Assembly (NCBI RefSeq): GCF_037975445.1
Contig: NZ_CP150254.1
Location: 4,214,001 to 4,278,000 of the forward strand
Reading direction: 5' to 3'
DNA: 64,000 nucleotides
Origin: Peribacillus sp. FSL P2-0133
GTDB lineage: Bacteria; Bacillota; Bacilli; Bacillales; DSM-1321
A program made the position numbers and the translations under genes. Below the pieces are notes generated by a model that was not told the DNA's origin, searched no databases, and was given only the letters and a program-made list of their open reading frames with translations. This document shows, in pieces, positions 57,097 to 64,000 of this stretch; the stretch's first letter is position 1, and the number at the start of each line of letters is the position of its first letter.

Positions 57097-58416
57097 TCAT
57101 GATCGGTCCAGCAATTGGCAAGTCAACATCGCCTTGCCGACAAGTTTGCCTTGGTTAAACACCTCGACATCCACTTTTCCGAATTTACGTCCTACATCAA
57201 GGACACGCGGATGGATTTCAAGCGTACTGTCGATCTGGACTGGCTTGATGAAGTAGATCGTCATGTTTTCCACGACCAAGTCACCGCGCTTATAGCTTCG
57301 AAGTGCACGGTTTGCTGAGTCGGTGACCAATGTCGTGAACACACCGCTTGAAATGGTCCCAAGGTAATTGGTCATCTGCGGAGTGACGCCATAGTTATAC
57401 ACTTCCTCGCCCTTGCCACGATTCGAAGTCATTACAAGCTGGCTTGTAATCGTATCGTCGATCGTTTCGCCGACCTGTGGCTGCCTTTGACTCATTTGCA
57501 GTGCCTTCAGCACATCCTGCCTGCTCACGATTCCCTTTAGGATATGGCTGTCATTCACGACCGGGATTAACTCAATCCCTTCCCAAACCATCATATGTGC
57601 AGAAGATGCCACACTCATTTTATCGCCTACGGTCATCGGGTTTTTCGTCATCACCTTATCAATGAGCGTCAGCTCTTCCTGTCCGATGATATCTTTTGAT
57701 GTGACCATTCCTTGAACCTTCATATTGTCATCGACAACAGGGAAACGGCTATGCCCGGATTCCTGATTCAGTTCATGCCAAGTCTGAACCCGGTCACCCA
57801 CAGTCAAAAAGGTCGTTTCCTGTACGGGTGTCAAAATATCCTCCACCAGCAAGATTTCCTTTTTGATCAATTGGTCATAGATCGCCCGATTGATCATCGT
57901 TGCGACGGTAAACGTATCGTAACTCGTTGAGATGACTGGCATCTCCAATTCATCGGCTAACCTTTTAACGGGCTCTTCCGTATCGAATCCCCCGGTGATC
58001 AGCACCGCTGCACCCGCTTTTAACGCGTGCTCGTGGGCCTGTGTACGGTTCCCGACGATCAGCAGGTTTCCTGCCCCTGTATATCTCATCATGGCATCCA
58101 GCTTCATCGCCCCGATGACGAATTTATTTAATGTCTTATGAAGTCCCGTTTTCCCACCAAGAACTTGTCCGTCAACAATATTGACTACTTCTGCGAAAGT
58201 GAGCTTTTCAATATTCTCTTTTTTCTTTTTCTCAATACGGATCGTGCCTACCCGCTCAATCGAGCTCACGTAGCCCTGGTTCTCCGCCTCTTTAATTGCC
58301 CGGTATGCCGTACCTTCACTAACATTCAATGCTTTCGCAATTTGACGGACGGAAATCTTTTCGCCAACAGGGAGCCCATCGATATGTTTTAATATTTGTT
58401 CATGCTTTGTAGCCAA
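57097..58416 (-). CDS. ytoI: CBS-domain regulator YtoI
   Basis: 439 residues, identical in length to B. subtilis YtoI. Domain order: N-terminal helix-turn-helix (about 8-50, VRQIAKALNVSEGTAYRAIKEA), a DRTGG-type domain (about 75-180), two CBS domains (about 185-310) that probably bind a nucleotide, and a C-terminal hotdog/thioesterase-like domain (about 325-439). AAGGGTGA before TTG at 58416 gives the start. Likely a nucleotide-sensing transcription factor; target genes are unknown. Confidence 0.88.
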   Translation of the reverse strand: MATKHEQILKHIDGLPVGEKISVRQIAKALNVSEGTAYRAIKEAENQGYVSSIERVGTIRIEKKKKENIEKLTFAEVVNIVDGQVLGGKTGLHKTLNKFVIGAMKLDAMMRYTGAGNLLIVGNRTQAHEHALKAGAAVLITGGFDTEEPVKRLADELEMPVISTSYDTFTVATMINRAIYDQLIKKEILLVEDILTPVQETTFLTVGDRVQTWHELNQESGHSRFPVVDDNMKVQGMVTSKDIIGQEELTLIDKVMTKNPMTVGDKMSVASSAHMMVWEGIELIPVVNDSHILKGIVSRQDVLKALQMSQRQPQVGETIDDTITSQLVMTSNRGKGEEVYNYGVTPQMTNYLGTISSGVFTTLVTDSANRALRSYKRGDLVVENMTIYFIKPVQIDSTLEIHPRVLDVGRKFGKVDVEVFNQGKLVGKAMLTCQLLDRS

Positions 58417-58487
58417 GCGCTTCACCCTTTTCACGGTATTCCTATTCCCCATTATAAGGTCAAAGAGCCTAGTTTATCAAACAACTA

Positions 58488-58712
58488 CTAGTATTGGCGC
58501 AACCTTTTGTATTCCATCTTGCGTTTTACCTTTTGTTTCTTAGGAGAATATAGTATGCCCGTCAAGTTTCCAGCTACCGCCAACAATGCAAACAACAGCC
58601 AGGATCCCGCAAACAGACTCTCCAGACCGCCACTTTCCAACGACAAACGCGGCACGGCATAATACAGCATCACACCGCATAAAAGCAAACACAGCAATAA
58701 TCTCTGTTTCAT
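58488..58712 (-). CDS. Small membrane protein of unknown function
   Basis: 74 residues with two hydrophobic helices (about 4-19 and 33-53) and a strongly basic C-terminus (KKQKVKRKMEYKRLRQY). GGGGGGATTGG before the ATG supports it as a real gene. I do not recognise the family. It lies between ytoI and ytkL on the same strand. Confidence 0.65.
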   Translation of the reverse strand: MKQRLLLCLLLCGVMLYYAVPRLSLESGGLESLFAGSWLLFALLAVAGNLTGILYSPKKQKVKRKMEYKRLRQY

Positions 58713-58874
58713 CCAATCCCCCCTTTTTTCTCATCTATTCATTTTATGCCTGTGAAAGGAAAAAAGACTTGGCTGCAGAACGAGACTTTACTTTCCATTG
58801 CTGGAATCATCTGCGTGAAAGGCAATACTGAACGGAGATCAGTCAATTCGGTCGGCTATGCCAACACGTTACAC

Positions 58875-58903
58875 AAAAAAACGGAAGCCCCTGCAGGCTC
58901 CCG
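58875..58903 (-). terminator. Terminator of ytkL
   Basis: CGGGAGCC / GGCTTCCG stem with one mismatch, followed by TTTTTTTG on the minus strand, just past the ytkL stop. Confidence 0.75.
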
Positions 58904-58909
58904 CTCCTA

Positions 58910-59590
58910 TTAAAATTCTATTTCATCCCCGGCTTCCATGATCAGTCCATTTCCCTCTTCAAGCAAGTCGATGAATTTGTCAGGATCCTGTTTGATGACA
59001 GGGAAAGTATTGTAATGAATCGGCACGACTTGTTTGGCTTGAAGGAATTTCGCAGCAAGTGCTGCATCTTCAGGCCCCATGGTGTAATTGTCGCCGATTG
59101 GCAAGAATGCCAAGTCAATCGGATGTCTCTCCCCAATCAGTTTCATATCGGAAAATACCGCTGTATCCCCTGCGTGATAGATCGTTTTCCCTTCTAACAT
59201 AAGCAATACGCCAGCAGGCATTCCTAAATAAATGATTTGCCCCTCTCCGTTATTGAATCCCGTTCCATGGAAAGCTGGCGTCAGTTTCACTTTTCCAAAA
59301 TCGAACTCGAAAGCTCCGCCGATGCTCATCCCGTGGGTCCTAACTCCTTGAGCACCCAGGTAGTCGGCAATTTCTGCAATGCCGATGACAAGTGCATCAT
59401 GCCTTTTGGCCAATTCAACCGTATCACCGACGTGGTCATTATGGCCATGTGTTAAGATGATCACATCCGGTTTCACATCTTCTACCTTCAAATCGGTCAA
59501 TTCGTTTCCAGTAATGAATGGATCGATTAAAATCGTTTTACCATTCGTTTCTATTTTTACAACTGCATGTCCATGAAAAGATACTTTCAT
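58910..59590 (-). CDS. ytkL: UPF0173 metal-dependent hydrolase YtkL
   Basis: 226 residues of the metallo-beta-lactamase fold. The metal motif is [10 protein letters not shown] (about 49-58), with later His residues in [11 protein letters not shown] and [14 protein letters not shown] precedes the ATG. Natural substrate is unknown. Divergent from the M24 peptidase gene. Confidence 0.88.
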   Translation of the reverse strand: MKVSFHGHAVVKIETNGKTILIDPFITGNELTDLKVEDVKPDVIILTHGHNDHVGDTVELAKRHDALVIGIAEIADYLGAQGVRTHGMSIGGAFEFDFGKVKLTPAFHGTGFNNGEGQIIYLGMPAGVLLMLEGKTIYHAGDTAVFSDMKLIGERHPIDLAFLPIGDNYTMGPEDAALAAKFLQAKQVVPIHYNTFPVIKQDPDKFIDLLEEGNGLIMEAGDEIEF

Positions 59591-59709
59591 TTTTGATGCT
59601 CCCTTCCCATACCCACTAATTTTTTTTAGTAGCTTTCTTAGGCCTTTCCCATTTACTATACTTTTAAATATTGCTAAGGTAATTATATCTTATTAATGGA
59701 GGTATCGTC

Positions 59710-60807
59710 ATGAATGAACGTTTGACAGAACTACAAAATTGGTTACAGGCCAATGAGGCAGAAGCCGCTTTACTTACATCTACAGAGAGCATCTTCTATT
59801 TGAGCGGTTTTTATAGTGATCCACATGAAAGACTGCTAGCACTTGCGACTTTTGCAAATGCCGACCCACTCCTTGTCTGCCCGCAGATGGAAGTCCCGGA
59901 TGCTAAACAGGCAGGATGGGCTGGAGATATCATCGGTTACACCGACATTGAAAATCCTTGGGAAAAAGTTAAGCAAGCAGTGAAGAATCGCGGGATAACC
60001 ATTAATACAATGGCCATTGAAAAAGAGCATATGAATGTAGAACGTTATGAAAAGGTCCAACAATGCTTCGGAGCACCAAAGCTCGTTTCCGCAGAAGAAA
60101 AACTTCAAAGGATGCGAATGATCAAATCGGAAGATGAAATGGTCAAAATCCGTGAAGCATGCCGACTTGCCGACTTTGCGATCGAAGTGGGTGTCAGCGA
60201 AATTCATGAGGGTAAAACGGAAATGGAAATCCTTGCAGCGATAGAATACGAATTGAAAAAGGCCGGCGTCAGCCAAATGTCTTTTTCCACCATGGTCCTG
60301 ACTGGTAAAAATGGCGCTTCCCCACATGGCACACCCGGGAACACGAAGGTTCAGCGCGGTGACCTTGTCCTCTTTGACCTGGGCGTCGTTCATGAAGGGT
60401 ACTGCTCTGACATCACTAGAACGGTTGCTTACGGAGATATCAATGATAAACAGGCAGAAATATACGAAACTGTACTTAAAGCACAAGAAGCTGCCGTTGC
60501 AGCCAGTAAACCTGGTATATCCTGTTCCGAGATAGACTTGACTGCCAGAAACATCATCAGGAATAAAGGATACGGTGAATTCTTCCCGCACAGGCTCGGG
60601 CACGGACTTGGGATCAGCGTCCATGAGTATCCATCCTTGACTGAAACGAATTCGCTTGAACTTCAATCCGGAATGGTTTATACCATCGAACCTGGCATAT
60701 ATGTTCCAAATGTTGCCGGCGTCAGGATTGAAGATGATCTACTGATCACCGATACCGGCTGTGAAGTTTTGACCAAATTCCCGAAGAGCCTGCAAATCAT
60801 AAGGTGA
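59710..60807 (+). CDS. M24-family Xaa-Pro peptidase (PepQ-like)
   Basis: 365 residues. A creatinase-like N-domain (1-130) is followed by the pita-bread catalytic domain. Metal ligands: Asp in FDLGVVHEGYCSDITRTV, His in HRLGHGLGISVHEYP and Glu in YTIEPGIYVPNVAGVRIEDD. TGGAGG precedes the ATG. Proline dipeptidase or aminopeptidase P activity is expected; B. subtilis YkvY is a close type. Confidence 0.88.
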   Translation: MNERLTELQNWLQANEAEAALLTSTESIFYLSGFYSDPHERLLALATFANADPLLVCPQMEVPDAKQAGWAGDIIGYTDIENPWEKVKQAVKNRGITINTMAIEKEHMNVERYEKVQQCFGAPKLVSAEEKLQRMRMIKSEDEMVKIREACRLADFAIEVGVSEIHEGKTEMEILAAIEYELKKAGVSQMSFSTMVLTGKNGASPHGTPGNTKVQRGDLVLFDLGVVHEGYCSDITRTVAYGDINDKQAEIYETVLKAQEAAVAASKPGISCSEIDLTARNIIRNKGYGEFFPHRLGHGLGISVHEYPSLTETNSLELQSGMVYTIEPGIYVPNVAGVRIEDDLLITDTGCEVLTKFPKSLQIIR

Positions 60808-60841
60808 TGATGTGTTAACCATTTAATATATCGAAACCCGG

Positions 60842-60872
60842 ATACCCCCGCCTTCATTTAAGACGGGGGTAT
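60842..60872 (+). terminator. Terminator of the M24 peptidase gene
   Basis: ATACCCCCGCCTT / AAGACGGGGGTAT with one mismatch, followed by TTATTATT on the plus strand, 34 bases past the stop. Confidence 0.85.
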
Positions 60873-60895
60873 TTATTATTCAAAATTCATTTCAA

Positions 60896-60988
60896 CTAAT
60901 CGGTCCGAACCAGATATACTCTTCCTTCATCATCATTTAACCATCTTTCAGTGGTGAACCTTGATTCATATTCATTTACCCCTGACAT
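60896..60988 (-). CDS. Possible 30-residue peptide (uncertain)
   Basis: A 30-codon frame, MSGVNEYESRFTTERWLNDD followed by ten more residues to a TAG. The composition looks protein-like (acidic, with aromatic residues), but no clear ribosome-binding site precedes the ATG and no promoter is convincing. It may equally be chance or a gene remnant. I recognise no family. Confidence 0.2.
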   Translation of the reverse strand: MSGVNEYESRFTTERWLNDDEGRVYLVRTD

Positions 60989-61288
60989 AACCACACTATA
61001 ATAGAAGAGAAAAGCCAAGGCTTGAAATGGTTATAAATCTAATTTTGATTTTCCTTTATAATGCTGTTCTCAAGAATATTAAACTATGCATTATATTTAT
61101 ACTTGCTTTTGCATGCTTTGATATATTTCATTTATATTTTTCACATCACATCTTAAGGTTTGAATCATTTTTTCATTTTGCGATTTCCAGATCATTGGCT
61201 AAAACATTCGCTAATTTGTTACAATTGAAATCAGATCCATTAGGTAAAACATAGTATAATAGGAATATAATAGAAGGAGGAGATTCAC

Positions 61289-61732
61289 TTGAATAGTATA
61301 GATTATAAAAATATTCTTGTAGCAGTGGACGGTTCGGAAGAAGCAGAGTGGGCCCTAAAAAAGGCAATCTATTTAGCAAAACTCAGTGACGCTACCCTTG
61401 TGCTCACACATATCGTGGATACAAGGAATTTCCCTACTGTCGAAGCTTATGATATGACTATCCGTGATCACTCTGAAACCTTTGCCAATGAGCTATTGGA
61501 CAAGTATAAAACGGAAGCCATTGCCTCCGGGATTGCAAAGGTCCAAACAGAAGTTGCATATGGTTCTCCTAAAGTTCAAATTCCAAGGGATTTAGCGAAA
61601 AAGCATTCAATCGATTTAATTGTTTGCGGTGCAACAGGCCTAAATGCAGTCGAACGTTTCCTCATCGGCAGCGTGTCGGAAGGCATCGTTCGCCATTCAA
61701 AATGTGATGTAATGATCGTGCGTACGAATTGA
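61289..61732 (+). CDS. Universal stress protein (UspA family)
   Basis: 147 residues. N-terminal ILVAVDGSEEAEWALKKAI and the C-terminal ATP-binding signature GATGLNAVERFLIGSVSEGIVRHSKCDV (G-2x-G-9x-G-S type) show the nucleotide-binding UspA form. GGAGGAG precedes a TTG start at 61289. Role in stress is inferred from family. Convergent with argH across a shared terminator. Confidence 0.92.
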   Translation: MNSIDYKNILVAVDGSEEAEWALKKAIYLAKLSDATLVLTHIVDTRNFPTVEAYDMTIRDHSETFANELLDKYKTEAIASGIAKVQTEVAYGSPKVQIPRDLAKKHSIDLIVCGATGLNAVERFLIGSVSEGIVRHSKCDVMIVRTN

Positions 61733-61746
61733 TAAAAGAAAATGAT

Positions 61747-61783
61747 AAAAAGCTCGTTCGCCAAATTGGTGAACGAGCTTTTT
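61747..61783. terminator. Bidirectional terminator between usp and argH
   Basis: AAAAAGCTCGTTCGCCA / TGGTGAACGAGCTTTTT (one mismatch) with a 3-base loop; the T-rich arms serve both strands. Confidence 0.9.
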
Positions 61784-61787
61784 CCTG

Positions 61788-63167
61788 TTATTCACTTACA
61801 AGTTTTTCCGCTTTTTCAATCGCCAGCAATACTTGGGCAAAACCTGTACCGCCCGCACTGTTACGGCGTTTAACGGCCTCATAAGGATTTAATGCATCAT
61901 AAATATCCTGTTCAAACAACTCGGAAGCTTCCTGGAATTGTTCAATGCTTAGGTCCACTAAATAGCAGCCATTCTGGACACAGAACAATACAAGCTTCCC
62001 GACCACTTCGTGCGCCTTACGGAAAGGCATACCCTTTGAAGCCAGGTAATCAGCTAATTCCGTCGCATTCGAGAAGTCATTTTTTGTTGCTTTTTCCATT
62101 ACTTCTGTTTTCACTTTCATCGTTGAAATCATGCCGGCAAATATTTTAAGTGAACCAACAATGGTCTTAACCGTATCAAAAACGCCTTCTTTATCTTCTT
62201 GCATATCTTTGTTATAAGCAAGCGGCAGTCCTTTCAAAACAGTCAATAACCCCGTTAGGTTCCCATAAACCCGTCCTGTTTTACCACGGATCAATTCCGC
62301 CATATCAGGGTTTTTCTTTTGCGGCATGATGCTGCTTCCCGTGGAAAATGCATCATCCAATTCAATGAATTGGAATTCCTGGCTTGACCAGAGAATGATT
62401 TCTTCGCTGAAACGGGATAAATGCATCATCATTGTCGCACTGTTGCTCATGAATTCAATGGCAAAATCACGATCACTCACCGCATCAAGGCTGTTTTCGT
62501 AAATCCCCTCAAACCCCAATAACTCGGCACTGAGGGCACGGTCAATCGGGAAAGTAGTCCCAGCTAATGCCCCGGCACCCAATGGAGAGATGTTAATCCT
62601 TTTGAAACTCTCGGTGAAGCGCTGCTTATCACGCTCAAGCATCCAAAAATAAGCCATTAAATGGTGGGCAAATGAAATGGGCTGTGCACGCTGCAAATGT
62701 GTATAACCTGGAATTAGTGTTTCCACATTTTTCTTGGATTGTCCCAAAATCGCCATTTGCAAATCATTGATGAGTTCCAGAATCACTTTCGTTTGGTTAC
62801 GCATATACAGATGAAGGTCGGTTGCAACTTGGTCATTACGGCTTCTTCCTGTATGAAGCTTTCCGCCAACTGGACCGATTTCGCTTATTAGCATACTTTC
62901 CAGGTTAAGATGGATATCTTCCATCTCAACCTTAAAAGTCAATTCACCCTTCTCAGCTTTTTCCTGTAAAGTTTTCAGACCCGCAATGATCTGATCCGCA
63001 TCTTCTTCAGGTAAAATGCTGCATTTCTTTAACATGGTTACATGAGCTAAACTGCCTTGAATATCTTCAAGGACAAGTTCCTGGTCAAAGGAAATGGAAG
63101 CTCCAAACTCATCTACCCATTCTTCGGCAGATTTCGTGAATCTTCCTCCCCAAAGCTTGCTGCTCAC
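61788..63167 (-). CDS. argH: Argininosuccinate lyase
   Basis: 459 residues; last step of arginine synthesis, releasing fumarate. The superfamily signature [12 protein letters not shown] lies about residue 280, and [16 protein letters not shown] and [12 protein letters not shown] carry further active-site residues. It begins with GTG at 63167, overlapping the argG stop (GTGA), with AAGGTGA upstream. Second gene of argG-argH. Confidence 0.97.
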   Translation of the reverse strand: MSSKLWGGRFTKSAEEWVDEFGASISFDQELVLEDIQGSLAHVTMLKKCSILPEEDADQIIAGLKTLQEKAEKGELTFKVEMEDIHLNLESMLISEIGPVGGKLHTGRSRNDQVATDLHLYMRNQTKVILELINDLQMAILGQSKKNVETLIPGYTHLQRAQPISFAHHLMAYFWMLERDKQRFTESFKRINISPLGAGALAGTTFPIDRALSAELLGFEGIYENSLDAVSDRDFAIEFMSNSATMMMHLSRFSEEIILWSSQEFQFIELDDAFSTGSSIMPQKKNPDMAELIRGKTGRVYGNLTGLLTVLKGLPLAYNKDMQEDKEGVFDTVKTIVGSLKIFAGMISTMKVKTEVMEKATKNDFSNATELADYLASKGMPFRKAHEVVGKLVLFCVQNGCYLVDLSIEQFQEASELFEQDIYDALNPYEAVKRRNSAGGTGFAQVLLAIEKAEKLVSE

Positions 63168-64000
63168 ACTGTCACCTTCTTGTTAGTGACCATGCTGTTC
63201 ACTTTCGTTGGAAGTCCCCATAACTTAATGAATCCAACTGCTGCATCATGATCGAATTCGTCAGCTTTTGTATAAGTAGCCAATTTTTCGTCATATAGGG
63301 AGTACTCGGATTTTCTTCCTTCAACAATCGCATGACCTTTGAATAGTTTCACACGGACCGTACCGGTTACATTCACTTGTGTTTCTTTCAGGAATGCAGC
63401 CAAAGCTTTTTGAAGCGGAGAGAACCAAAGTCCTTCATAAATCAATTCAGTCATTTTCTTCTCGATCACCGGTTTGAAGTGAGCCAATTCTTTTACTAGC
63501 GTGATATCTTCAAGTTCTTTATGTGCAGCAATCAATGTCATTGCACCAGGAGCTTCATAGACTTCACGCGATTTGATTCCTACTAATCTATTTTCAACGT
63601 GATCGATACGTCCAACTCCGTGCTTGCCGGCAATTTGATTCAACTCGACGATCAGGTCAGCCAATTTATAGTTTTTATCATTCAATGTAACCGGCACACC
63701 TTGTTCAAAACCAATTTCAATGATATCAGCTGTATCTGGCGTACTTTCAAGGCTTGCAGTCAAATCATATGCCTCTTCCGGCGGAGCTGCCCATGGATCT
63801 TCCAGGATTCCACATTCGTTACTTCTTCCCCAAAGGTTTTGGTCAATCGAGAATGGACTCGCCATGCCAATCGGAACGGGAATGCCATTTTTCGCTGCAT
63901 ATTCAATCTCCTCTTCACGAGACCATTTCCAGTCACGAACAGGTGCAAGAACTTGCAAATTAGGGTTCAAGGCGGAGATGGATACTTCGAAACGCACTTG
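63164..64000 (-). CDS. argG: Argininosuccinate synthase, C-terminal part
   Basis: About 279 residues visible; the 5' end lies beyond the right edge. The enzyme joins citrulline and aspartate with [30 protein letters not shown] and [18 protein letters not shown] are typical of the synthetase/citrulline-binding part, and [18 protein letters not shown] of the later region. Coupled to argH by a four-base overlap. Confidence 0.96.
   Translation of the reverse strand, partial: QVRFEVSISALNPNLQVLAPVRDWKWSREEEIEYAAKNGIPVPIGMASPFSIDQNLWGRSNECGILEDPWAAPPEEAYDLTASLESTPDTADIIEIGFEQGVPVTLNDKNYKLADLIVELNQIAGKHGVGRIDHVENRLVGIKSREVYEAPGAMTLIAAHKELEDITLVKELAHFKPVIEKKMTELIYEGLWFSPLQKALAAFLKETQVNVTGTVRVKLFKGHAIVEGRKSEYSLYDEKLATYTKADEFDHDAAVGFIKLWGLPTKVNSMVTNKKVTV

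Larger units (their letters stand above)
60808..61288. other. Intergenic region between the peptidase and usp genes
   Basis: 481 bases. A terminator lies at 60842-60872. A 30-codon open frame runs on the minus strand at 60896-60988. The AT-rich stretch 61027-61254 has a hydrophobic 75-codon frame without a ribosome-binding site, which I do not call. TATAAT at 61254-61259 may be the usp -10 box. Confidence 0.5.

Noticed and set aside
59836-60666. 276-codon minus-strand frame opposite the M24 peptidase
   Set aside because: Antisense shadow of a well-supported peptidase; no family features.
61027-61254. 75-codon hydrophobic frame upstream of usp
   Set aside because: No ribosome-binding site; hydrophobicity reflects T-rich DNA.

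Overview
The window is chromosomal DNA of a low-GC, endospore-forming Bacillaceae, most like Peribacillus (the Bacillus simplex group); the genus is inferred, not proven. Gene order closely follows Bacillus subtilis (argG-argH, ytkL, ytoI-ytpI-nrnA-ytrHI-dnaE-ytsJ-accDA-pfkA-pyk, citZ-icd-mdh-phoPR-polA-mutM-coaE-gapB-speH-nrdR-dnaB-dnaI-thrS-infC-rpmI-rplT-ysdABC). Sporulation genes (ytrH, ytrI, ytvI, ytaF, ytxC) and sigma-B, sigma-W and sigma-E type promoters fit the same group. Features absent from that order in B. subtilis are an aceB-aceA glyoxylate shunt, an hflK-hflC pair between phoR and polA, and a decayed insertion sequence between gapB and speH.

Layout. 1-54 holds the start of a general stress gene behind a sigma-B promoter. 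287-4252 is glycolate oxidase (glcD-glcF) with a CdaR-type regulator. 4326-10049 is a lactate module: permease lutP, regulator lutR and lutABC, linked by two near-identical palindromic operators. 10110-14411 carries ysdC, a dimeric dUTPase, ysdB with a sigma-W promoter, two membrane proteins and infC-rpmI-rplT behind an L20 leader. 14759-17860 has an acetyltransferase, a small membrane protein and thrS under a T-box. 17905-22417 has ytxC, the helicase-loading genes dnaB-dnaI, nrdR and speH. 22720-23356 is a mobile-element relic with a nested GC-rich palindromic repeat. 23370-29376 is gapB and the polA-mutM-ytaF-coaE cluster.

29504-43351 contains hflK-hflC, phoP-phoR, citZ-icd-mdh, ytwI, ytvI and aceB-aceA. 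43728-51114 contains pfkA-pyk-fxsA and a ytsJ-gntR-accD-accA cluster. 51227-60807 contains dnaE, ytrHI, nrnA, ytpI, ytoI, ytkL and an M24 peptidase. 61289-64000 holds a universal stress protein, argH and the 3' part of argG.

Much of the window is central carbon metabolism. Lactate enters through LutP and LutABC as pyruvate. Glycolate becomes glyoxylate through GlcDF, which malate synthase (aceB) can condense with acetyl-CoA. citZ-icd-mdh, aceBA, malic enzyme YtsJ, acetyl-CoA carboxylase, glycolysis (pfkA, pyk) and gluconeogenesis (gapB) all lie within 50 kb. Visible control sites include LutR operators, cre-like sites for CcpA, CcpN-like boxes at gapB and a FadR-like operator at ytsJ. I found no wholly new system. 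The strongest leads are the ytsJ-gntR-accDA regulatory unit, an inverted repeat over the aceBA promoter, and the IS relic with its nested repeat.
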